Assembly: GCA_965205995.1 (NCBI GenBank)
Contig: OZ242200.1
Location: 3,534,001-3,598,000 of the forward strand
Direction of reading: 5' to 3'
DNA from: MPNO01 sp965205995
GTDB lineage: Bacteria; Pseudomonadota; Alphaproteobacteria; MPNO01
DNA: 64,000 nucleotides
Shown here: positions 58,269 through 64,000 of the stretch, in pieces
How the letters are laid out: each line of letters opens with the position of its first letter
Numbering within the stretch: position 1 is the first letter of the stretch
The notes under the pieces: model-generated
What the model was told of the DNA's origin: nothing
Database searches by the model: none
Seen by the model: only the letters and a program-made list of their open reading frames with translations
Made by a program: the position numbers and the translations under genes

Positions 58269-59927
58269 ATGTTCCACGGGCTGCGAAATCTCCGGCGCAT
58301 ATGGCGGATCCTGCGCACGCTCGCACGGCACGACGCGCTGTCGGCCTTCGACGTGGTCAGGACGCATGCGCGGGTACGGATCGCGCTTCGGCTCCTCGGG
58401 ATGCCGCGATTCCAGGCCGCCCGGACTCGGCGGCCGGGGCAACGGCTGGCCGTGGCGTTTCAGGCGCTGGGACCGACATTCGTAAAGCTGGGGCAGGCGC
58501 TTTCGGTTCGCTCCGACCTGGTCGGCGAGGAGGTCGCGGCCGATCTCGCCCAGCTGCAGGACCGTCTGCCCGCCTTCTCCAGCACCGCCGCGCGGGCGAC
58601 GATCGAAGCCGAGCTCGGCCGCGAGCTCGACGAAATCTTCGCCGCCTTCGAGGACGAGGCGGTCGCCGCGGCATCGATCGCCCAGGTGCACCGGGCGGTG
58701 ACGACCGAGGGCGCCGAGGTCGCGGTCAAGGTGCTGAGGCCCAACATCGAGAGCGCCTTCGACCGCGACATCGACCTGATGCGCTGGCTCGCGCGAATCA
58801 TCGCCCGCCTGCACCCGTCGCTGGACCGGCTCAAGCCGATCGAAGTGGTCGAAACCTTCGCCGAGACCGCGCTGGTGGAGATGGATCTCCGTCTGGAGGC
58901 CGCGGCGGCGCAGGAGCTTCAGGCCAATTTCGAAGACACCGAAGGATTCGAGGTGCCGACGGTCGACTGGCGGCGGACGGGGCGCCGCGTGCTCACATTG
59001 GGCTGGGTCGAGGGCGTGCCGATCCATGACCGCGAACGGCTGGAGGCCGACGGGCACGATCTCGCCGGGATCGTCGCGCTGATGGCGTCGGTGTTTTTCT
59101 TCCAGATCTTTCGCGACGGCTTTTTCCATGCCGATCTCCACCCGGGGAACCTCCTGGTCGACAAGGAAGGCAGGGTGCATGCGGTCGATTTCGGCATCAT
59201 GGGGCGGGTCGACCGGCCGACCCGGCGCTACCTCGCGGACATGCTGCATTCGTTCCTGGTGCGCGACTACCGGCGGGTCGCCGAAATCCACGTCTCGGCC
59301 GGGCTGGTGCCGGCCGACCAGTCGGTATCCGGCTTCGCCCAGGCCGCGCGCTCGATCGCGGAGCCGATTCTCGGGCTGCCGCTCAACGAGATTTCGCTGG
59401 CGCGGCTGTTCGGCCAGCTCTTCCAGGTCGCGAAACGCTTCAGGATGGAGGTGCAGCCGCAACTGCTGCTGCTGCAAAAAACCATGCTGGTCGCCGAAGG
59501 AGTCGGGCGCGGGCTGCACCCGGGAACCAATATGTGGGAGCTTGCCTGGCCGCTGATCGAGGAGTGGATGGCCGAACAGCTCGGACCAAGGGCGCGGGTA
59601 CGCGAGAACGTCGAAACCCTCGCCGACGCGTTCGCCCGCCTGCCCAAGGCGCTGGGCGATCTCGAACGGGCGGTCGATGTGCTTGGCCGGAACCGCATCC
59701 AGCTCGACCCCGAGACGGTTGTCGCGCTGCGCACGGGATTGGCGGGCCGCCGCCGGGGGCGCGGTCTGTGGATCGCCGTTCTCGCGCTGGCGGTTGCGGG
59801 TGTTGTGCTGGTCTGGACGCAGAGCGATGCGATGTCTTCCGATTGCGGCGGCAGGCCGGGTATGATGGAGAGGCTGCTCGAGGAAGGCGAAACGGGCCGA
59901 TGCTGGACGGCAAGCGCATACTCCTGA
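58269..59927 (+). CDS. ubiB: UbiB-family atypical kinase for ubiquinone biosynthesis
   Basis: 552 residues. The KxGQ motif (FVKLGQALSVRSDLVGEEVA), the alanine-rich nucleotide loop AVAAASIAQVHRAVT, catalytic DGFFHADLHPGNLLVDKEG and VDFGIMGRV are complete, and a C-terminal membrane helix (GLWIAVLALAVAGVVLVW) anchors it. It supports coenzyme Q assembly and lipid extraction. The last 28 bases overlap the start of coaBC. Confidence 0.95.
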   Translation: MFHGLRNLRRIWRILRTLARHDALSAFDVVRTHARVRIALRLLGMPRFQAARTRRPGQRLAVAFQALGPTFVKLGQALSVRSDLVGEEVAADLAQLQDRLPAFSSTAARATIEAELGRELDEIFAAFEDEAVAAASIAQVHRAVTTEGAEVAVKVLRPNIESAFDRDIDLMRWLARIIARLHPSLDRLKPIEVVETFAETALVEMDLRLEAAAAQELQANFEDTEGFEVPTVDWRRTGRRVLTLGWVEGVPIHDRERLEADGHDLAGIVALMASVFFFQIFRDGFFHADLHPGNLLVDKEGRVHAVDFGIMGRVDRPTRRYLADMLHSFLVRDYRRVAEIHVSAGLVPADQSVSGFAQAARSIAEPILGLPLNEISLARLFGQLFQVAKRFRMEVQPQLLLLQKTMLVAEGVGRGLHPGTNMWELAWPLIEEWMAEQLGPRARVRENVETLADAFARLPKALGDLERAVDVLGRNRIQLDPETVVALRTGLAGRRRGRGLWIAVLALAVAGVVLVWTQSDAMSSDCGGRPGMMERLLEEGETGRCWTASAYS

Positions 59928-61117
59928 TCGTCGCGGGCGGGATCGCCGCCTACAAGACGCTCGAACTGACCCGCCGCCTGGTGGAGCGGGGCGCGGCGGT
60001 GCGCTGCGTCCTGACCGCGGCGGGGGCGGAGTTCGTCACCCCGTTCGCGCTGTCGGCGCTCAGCGGCGACAAGGTTTACCGGGACCTCTTCTCGCTCACC
60101 GACGAGCACGAGATGGGGCATATCCGGCTCTCTCGCGATGCCGATCTCGTCGTGGTCGCGCCGGCGACGGCCGACATCCTCGCCAAGATGACCGCAGGAC
60201 TCGCGGGCGACCTCGCGACCACGCTGCTGCTCGCGACCGACAAGGATGTGCTGGCGGCGCCGGCGATGAATGTACGGATGTGGGAGCACGCCGCGACCCG
60301 GGCCAATCTCGCCGCGCTCCGCGAGCGCGGCATCTCTGTCGTCGGGCCGGATGAGGGGCCGATGGCCTGCGGCGAGCATGGCTGGGGCCGGATGGCGGAG
60401 CCCGCGGCGATACTGGATGCGATCGAGGCCTATTTCGCGGACCGCGGCAGGCTCGGCGGGCGCGCGGCGCTGGTGACCAGCGGCCCGACTTACGAGGCGA
60501 TCGATCCGGTCCGCTTCATCGGCAGCCGCTCGTCGGGCAAGCAGGGCCATGCGATCGCCGCGGCGCTGGCCCGGGCCGGCGCGAAGACCCGGCTGGTGAC
60601 CGGGCCGACCCACGAGCCGGACCCGGCGGGGGTGGAGATCGTCCGCGTCGAGTCCGCCAAGGAGATGCTGGAGGCTTGCCACGCCGCCCTTCCGTCGGAT
60701 ATCGCCGTCTTCGCCGCGGCGGTATCGGATTGGCGCCCGGCCAGCAAGGCGAGCCGCAAGATGAAGAAATCGGCGGCGGCGCCGGGCGCCATCGATCTGG
60801 TCGAGAATCCGGACGTGCTCGCGTCCGTCGCGGCGGCGGGCAACGCACGGCCGGCGCTCGTCGTCGGCTTTGCCGCCGAGACCGACGACATCGTCGGCAA
60901 CGCGCGCAAGAAGCTCGGCACCAAGGGCTGCGACTGGATCCTGGCCAACGACGTCTCGCCGGAATCGGGAACTTTCGGCGGCGATGAGAACACGATCCGC
61001 CTGGTGAGCGGGGAAGGGGTCGAGGACTGGCCCAGGCTTTCCAAGGACGCGGTCGCCGAGCGGCTGGCGGCGCGGATCGCCGACTGGTTCGATGCCCGCG
61101 CCGAGGCGGCCGAATGA
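59900..61117 (+). CDS. coaBC: Bifunctional phosphopantothenoylcysteine decarboxylase / phosphopantothenate-cysteine ligase
   Basis: 405 residues from ATG 59900. The CoaC half has the flavin-binding GGIAAYKTLELTRRLVERG, APATADILAKMTAGLAGD, the PAMN motif (APAMNVRMWEH) and the catalytic Cys in GPMACGEHGWGRM. The CoaB half begins near residue 190 (TSGPTYEAIDPVRFIGSRSS) and ends with NDVSPESGTFGGDENTIRLV. It carries out two steps of coenzyme A synthesis. Overlaps ubiB by 28 bases and dut by 4. Confidence 0.96.
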   Translation: MLDGKRILLIVAGGIAAYKTLELTRRLVERGAAVRCVLTAAGAEFVTPFALSALSGDKVYRDLFSLTDEHEMGHIRLSRDADLVVVAPATADILAKMTAGLAGDLATTLLLATDKDVLAAPAMNVRMWEHAATRANLAALRERGISVVGPDEGPMACGEHGWGRMAEPAAILDAIEAYFADRGRLGGRAALVTSGPTYEAIDPVRFIGSRSSGKQGHAIAAALARAGAKTRLVTGPTHEPDPAGVEIVRVESAKEMLEACHAALPSDIAVFAAAVSDWRPASKASRKMKKSAAAPGAIDLVENPDVLASVAAAGNARPALVVGFAAETDDIVGNARKKLGTKGCDWILANDVSPESGTFGGDENTIRLVSGEGVEDWPRLSKDAVAERLAARIADWFDARAEAAE

Positions 61118-61569
61118 GCCAGATCGCGGTCGCGGTGACCCGGCTCGCGGGGAACGACGACATCGGGTTGCCGCGCTACGAGACGGCGCAGTCCGCCGGG
61201 CTCGACCTCGCCGCGGCGGTGGCGGGCGCCGTGGTGCTGGCGCCGGGCGGCCGGGCGCTGATCCCGACCGGGCTGGCGATCGCTTTGCCGCCGGGCTACG
61301 AGGCGCAGATCCGCCCGCGCTCGGGTCTCGCCGCGAAGAGCGGCGTGACCGTGTTGAACGCGCCGGGCACCATCGATGCGGACTATCGCGGCGAGATCAA
61401 GGTGGTTCTCGCCAATTTCGGCGCCGCGCCCTTCGCCGTCGAGCGCGGCATGCGCATCGCCCAGATGGTCATCGCCCCGGTGACCCGGATCGCCTGGGAC
61501 GAGGTCGAGGCGCTGCCGGAAAGCGCCCGCAGCACCGGCGGTTTCGGCTCGACCGGAACCGGCGGCTGA
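61114..61569 (+). CDS. dut: Deoxyuridine 5'-triphosphate nucleotidohydrolase
   Basis: 151 residues. All five trimeric dUTPase motifs can be seen: AGLDLAAAV, RSGLAAKSG, NAPGTIDADYRGEIKVVLAN, RIAQMVIAPV and the C-terminal arm STGGFGSTGTGG. It hydrolyses dUTP to dUMP. Start overlaps the coaBC stop (ATGA), a conserved pairing in alphaproteobacteria. Confidence 0.97.
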   Translation: MSQIAVAVTRLAGNDDIGLPRYETAQSAGLDLAAAVAGAVVLAPGGRALIPTGLAIALPPGYEAQIRPRSGLAAKSGVTVLNAPGTIDADYRGEIKVVLANFGAAPFAVERGMRIAQMVIAPVTRIAWDEVEALPESARSTGGFGSTGTGG

Positions 61570-61588
61570 GCTCGCCGGGACCGGTCCG

Positions 61589-62350
61589 ATGACGATGACC
61601 GAACAACAGCTCCAGCGCTATGCGCGGCACATCGTCCTGCCCGAAATCGGCGGCATCGGCCAGGAGAAGCTGTTGCGGGCCCGCGTCCTGGTGGTCGGCG
61701 CCGGCGGTCTGGGCGCGCCGCTCCTGCTCTATCTCGCGGCGGCGGGGGTGGGCACGATCGGCGTGGTGGACGACGATGCGGTGGATCTCTCCAACCTGCA
61801 GCGCCAGGTCATCCACGCGACCGACCGGATCGGTATGCCGAAGGTCGACAGCGCGGCCGAGGCGGTGGCCGCGGTCAATCCCGAAATCCGGCTGGTCGCG
61901 CATGCCGCGCGGCTGGATGCGGACAATGTCGCCGAACTCATCGCCGGCTATGACGCGATCGCCGACGGCAGCGACAATTTCGAGACCCGGTTCACCCTCA
62001 ACGACGCCTGCCACGCCGCTGGCAAGATCCTGGTCGCCGCCGCCATGCTCCGCTTCGAGGGGCAGCTCGCGACCTTCAAGTCGGGGCTCGGCGGGGGTCT
62101 GCCCTGCTATCGCTGCCTCTACCCGTCGCCGCCGCCGCCGGGCCTGATCCCGAGCTGCGCCGAGGGCGGCGTCCTCGGTGCGCTCGCCGGCACGATGGGA
62201 TCGCTGCAGGCGACCGAGATCCTCAAGGAGGTGATGGGAATCGGCGAGAGCCTCGCCGGCCACCTCCTGATCTATGATGCCCTGACGACGACCATCCGCA
62301 AGATGGCGCTCAAGCCCAACCCGCGCTGCGCGACCTGCGGCGATGGCTAA
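61589..62350 (+). CDS. MoeB/ThiF/HesA-family adenylyltransferase
   Basis: 253 residues, the short form without a rhodanese domain. Nucleotide-binding VVGAGGLGAPLLLYLAAAGV, then DDDAVDLSNLQRQVIHAT and GSDNFETRFTLNDACH are typical E1-like signatures. The zinc site is CYRC with CATC at the C-terminus, and SCAEGGVLG holds the crossover Cys. It adenylates the C-terminal glycine of a ubiquitin-like sulfur carrier (MoaD or ThiS). The next gene overlaps by 8 bases and encodes a DsrE-like protein, which suggests a sulfur-relay pair. MoeB and ThiF roles cannot be separated from sequence alone. Confidence 0.93.
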   Translation: MTMTEQQLQRYARHIVLPEIGGIGQEKLLRARVLVVGAGGLGAPLLLYLAAAGVGTIGVVDDDAVDLSNLQRQVIHATDRIGMPKVDSAAEAVAAVNPEIRLVAHAARLDADNVAELIAGYDAIADGSDNFETRFTLNDACHAAGKILVAAAMLRFEGQLATFKSGLGGGLPCYRCLYPSPPPPGLIPSCAEGGVLGALAGTMGSLQATEILKEVMGIGESLAGHLLIYDALTTTIRKMALKPNPRCATCGDG

Positions 62351-62732
62351 GGCCAAGCTCTCGCTCATCGTCCATTCGGGCGCTTTCGAACGGGTCCACT
62401 ACGCGCTGGTCCTGGCGAGCGCCGCGGCGGCGATCGACCGAGAGGTCACGCTGTTCTTCACCATGGACGGCTGCCGCGCGCTGCGCCCGCAGGCGGCGCT
62501 GGGCGGCTGGGCGGCACAGGACGGGACGTTGCGCGAACAGGGGCTTGCGACCCTCGAAGAGCTGCTCACGGCCGCCGCCGAGCTCAATGTTCGTTTTCTC
62601 GTCTGCGAGCTCGGGCTCAGGGCCGCCGGCCTGGCGCTGGAGGACCTGCGCGACGATCTCGGGATCCGGGAGGCCGGCGCCGTGACCTTCCTCAACGACG
62701 CCGGAGCCGACGCCCAGATGCTGTTCGTCTAG
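62343..62732 (+). CDS. DsrE-like sulfur-relay family protein
   Basis: 129 residues, cytoplasmic. The DsrE/DsrF fold start KLSLIVHSGAFERVHYALVL, then AAAIDREVTLFFTMDGCRAL and VRFLVCELGLRAAGLALEDL with Cys in a conserved-type position, match the 'DsrE family' small proteins. Overlapping start with the MoeB-like gene points to co-translation. It probably carries persulfide sulfur for the carrier activated by that enzyme; this is inference. Confidence 0.85.
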   Translation: MAKAKLSLIVHSGAFERVHYALVLASAAAAIDREVTLFFTMDGCRALRPQAALGGWAAQDGTLREQGLATLEELLTAAAELNVRFLVCELGLRAAGLALEDLRDDLGIREAGAVTFLNDAGADAQMLFV

Positions 62733-62743
62733 CGCAAGCCGGC

Positions 62744-63733
62744 TTACAACCCGTCGGCGGGGATCACCCGGTCGGGCGGCGAATGGCCGTCGACGAAGGT
62801 CTTGATGTTGATCAGCACCCGCTCCCCCATCGCGATGCGTCCCTCGCGGGTCGCCGAGCCGAGATGCGGGGCAAGCACCACGTTGTCGAGACGGCGCAGG
62901 TCTTCGTGGATTTCCGGCTCGCGCTCATAGACGTCGAGCCCGGCGCCGGCCAGCACGCCTTCGGCAAGGCAGCGGGCGAGGGCGGCTTCGTCGATGATTT
63001 CGCCGCGCGAGGTGTTGACGATATAGGCGTGGGGCTGGAGCGAGCGCAGACGCCGCTCCGACAGCAGATGGCGGGTCTCGCTGGTATGCGGGCAGTTGAT
63101 CGAAATGAAGTCCATATGCGCCAGCATCTGATCGAGGTCTTCCCACCATGTGGCTTCGAGCTCGGCCTCGATCCCGGGATGGACACGGCGTCTGTTGTGG
63201 TAGTGGATCGACATCGAGAAGCCGCGCGCCCGGCGCGCCACCGCGGCGCCGATGCGGCCCATGCCGACGATGCCGAGACGTTTTCCCGACACCCTGTGGC
63301 CCATCATGAAGGTCGGCGTCCAGCCGACCCATTCGCCGGCCCGCGCCATGCGGTCGCCTTCGACCATGCGGCGCGGCGCGCTCAACATCAGCGCCATCGT
63401 GAGGTCGGCGGTGTCCTCGGTGAGAACGCCCGGCGTGTTGGTCACGATGATCCCGCGCGCGGCGGCGGCGGCGAGATCGATATGATCGACGCCGACGCCG
63501 AAATTGGCGATCAGCTTGAGCCGGCCGGAGAGCGAACCGATGACCGGTGCGGTGAGGCGGTCGGTCACCGTCGGCACCAGCACGTCGACCTCGGCCGTCG
63601 CGGCGACAAGCGCCTCGGTCGACATCGGCTCGTCGGTCGGGTTGAGCCGTGTCTCGAAGAGCTCCTTGAGACGGGTTTCGGTCGCCTGCGGCAGTTTCCG
63701 CGTAACCAGGACGGTGGGCTTTTCGGTCGTCAT
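62744..63733 (-). CDS. D-isomer-specific 2-hydroxyacid dehydrogenase (glyoxylate/hydroxypyruvate reductase, GyaR-like)
   Basis: 329 residues. The NAD(P) fold GIVGMGRIGAAVARRARGF, the Arg in VNTSRGEIIDEAALARCLAE and the catalytic His in VLAPHLGSATREGR are intact; the N-terminal LIANFGVGVDHIDLAAAAAR is typical of D-glycerate dehydrogenases. It reduces glyoxylate or hydroxypyruvate with NAD(P)H. Convergent with the DsrE-like gene (11-base gap), divergent from the SH3-type gene. Confidence 0.93.
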   Translation of the reverse strand: MTTEKPTVLVTRKLPQATETRLKELFETRLNPTDEPMSTEALVAATAEVDVLVPTVTDRLTAPVIGSLSGRLKLIANFGVGVDHIDLAAAAARGIIVTNTPGVLTEDTADLTMALMLSAPRRMVEGDRMARAGEWVGWTPTFMMGHRVSGKRLGIVGMGRIGAAVARRARGFSMSIHYHNRRRVHPGIEAELEATWWEDLDQMLAHMDFISINCPHTSETRHLLSERRLRSLQPHAYIVNTSRGEIIDEAALARCLAEGVLAGAGLDVYEREPEIHEDLRRLDNVVLAPHLGSATREGRIAMGERVLINIKTFVDGHSPPDRVIPADGL

Positions 63734-63818
63734 CTGTCCGATCGTCGGCTCGGGGCTGCAACGCCTCTACCAACCCGGCCCGGAGATGTCCAGAGCACGG
63801 GCTCGGGCTCGTATCGGC

Positions 63819-63824
63819 TATACT
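63819..63824 (+). promoter_or_regulatory. Possible -10 box of the SH3-type gene
   Basis: TATACT stands out in the GC-rich gap between the two divergent genes, 35 bases before the start codon. No convincing -35 box is found 17 bases upstream, so this is only suggestive. Confidence 0.3.
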
Positions 63825-63858
63825 GCTCTCGGGGATGCATCGAAGTCCGGAATCCTGC

Positions 63859-64000
63859 ATGCGTCTTTGGCCCATCGCCGCCGTCATCTGCCTGATCGCA
63901 TGGGGCGGCCCGGTCGCCGCCGAGGGCAAGCCCGGAACCGCGGAGAGCGCCCAGCAAGCCCGCTTCGCCTCGCTGCGCGCGTCCAAGGCCAATGTCCGGT
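63859..64000 (+). CDS. Exported SH3-domain-type protein, N-terminal part (runs off the window)
   Basis: 47 residues are visible before the window ends. The start MRLWPIAAVICLIAWGGPVA followed by AEG is a signal peptide. The next part, ARFASLRASKANVR, is the beginning of a bacterial SH3-like (YgiM/SH3_4) domain, which is commonly encoded beside the D-2-hydroxyacid dehydrogenase in Rhodospirillales and Rhizobiales. The protein would be periplasmic. Most of it is not in view. Confidence 0.75.
   Translation, partial: MRLWPIAAVICLIAWGGPVAAEGKPGTAESAQQARFASLRASKANVR

Noticed and set aside
63796..63801. A -35 box for the SH3-type gene
   Set aside because: The bases at the right spacing from TATACT are CACGGG, not a credible -35 element.

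Overview
This is a GC-rich (about 70 %) chromosomal stretch from an alphaproteobacterium, probably an uncultured Rhodospirillales-like marine, sediment or host-associated lineage. The evidence is the block enoyl-CoA hydratase / mutM / ubiE / ubiB / coaBC / dut / moeB-like, which is a typical alphaproteobacterial neighbourhood, together with a complete System I cytochrome c maturation operon (ccmA-ccmI) and many aerobic catabolic families (TRAP-TAXI transport, Rieske oxygenases, CaiB and Gct CoA-transferases, hydantoinases, molybdenum hydroxylase, luciferase-like monooxygenases). I see no tRNA, rRNA, CRISPR array, IS element or prophage.

Layout. 0-4.7 kb, plus strand: the end of a PLP enzyme, a two-subunit CoA-transferase, a luciferase-like oxidoreductase and an amidase. 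4.7-13.0 kb, minus strand: a fused 5-oxoprolinase/hydantoinase followed by two paralogous TAXI binding proteins and their fused TRAP permease. 13.2-16.7 kb: a two-subunit Rieske dioxygenase, then an AhpD-like peroxidase-family protein whose reading frame is interrupted by an in-frame TGA inside a CxxU motif (probable selenoprotein), then a convergent Lrp/AsnC regulator. 16.7-19.05 kb: trxB behind a ten-copy 15-bp minisatellite, a gene-free stretch that folds into consecutive hairpins and ends in an intrinsic terminator (candidate small RNA), a truncated alcohol dehydrogenase and an orphan small gene.

19.1-38.6 kb is one unbroken minus-strand run. Read in its own direction it is a Rieske oxygenase, an isochorismatase-type cysteine hydrolase, hyuA, hyuB, a three-subunit molybdenum hydroxylase, a creatininase-family amidohydrolase, ccmA to ccmI and a FAD monooxygenase, mostly overlapping or a few bases apart. 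The first eight genes look like a pathway for an N-heterocycle or cyclic amide: ring hydroxylation, ATP-dependent ring opening, then C-N hydrolysis. 38.7-44.3 kb carries acyl-CoA metabolism (luciferase-like oxidoreductase, FAS1-like dehydratase, CaiB transferase, acyl-CoA dehydrogenase) and an M20 amidohydrolase. 44.5-45.5 kb is a probable HTH/PIN toxin-antitoxin pair. 45.7-50.0 kb is a gamma-glutamyltransferase / amidohydrolase / DSD1-like PLP enzyme operon.

50.1-51.7 kb is an accessory patch of lower GC with two coupled unknown genes and a frameshifted orphan antitoxin remnant. 51.7-55.4 kb has a frameshifted alpha/beta hydrolase, a VanA-like Rieske oxygenase and a second amidase. 55.4 kb to the end is core genome: enoyl-CoA hydratase, a small exported protein, mutM (with an incomplete zinc finger), ubiE, ubiB, coaBC, dut, a MoeB/ThiF-type protein with a DsrE-like partner, a glyoxylate/hydroxypyruvate reductase and the start of an exported SH3-type protein.

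The most interesting item is the candidate AhpD-like selenoprotein at 15111-16214. Its TGA codon sits in a CxxU redox motif, is followed by a SECIS-like hairpin at the expected distance, and the same frame stays open, conserved in style and codon use, up to the stop of the convergent gene.
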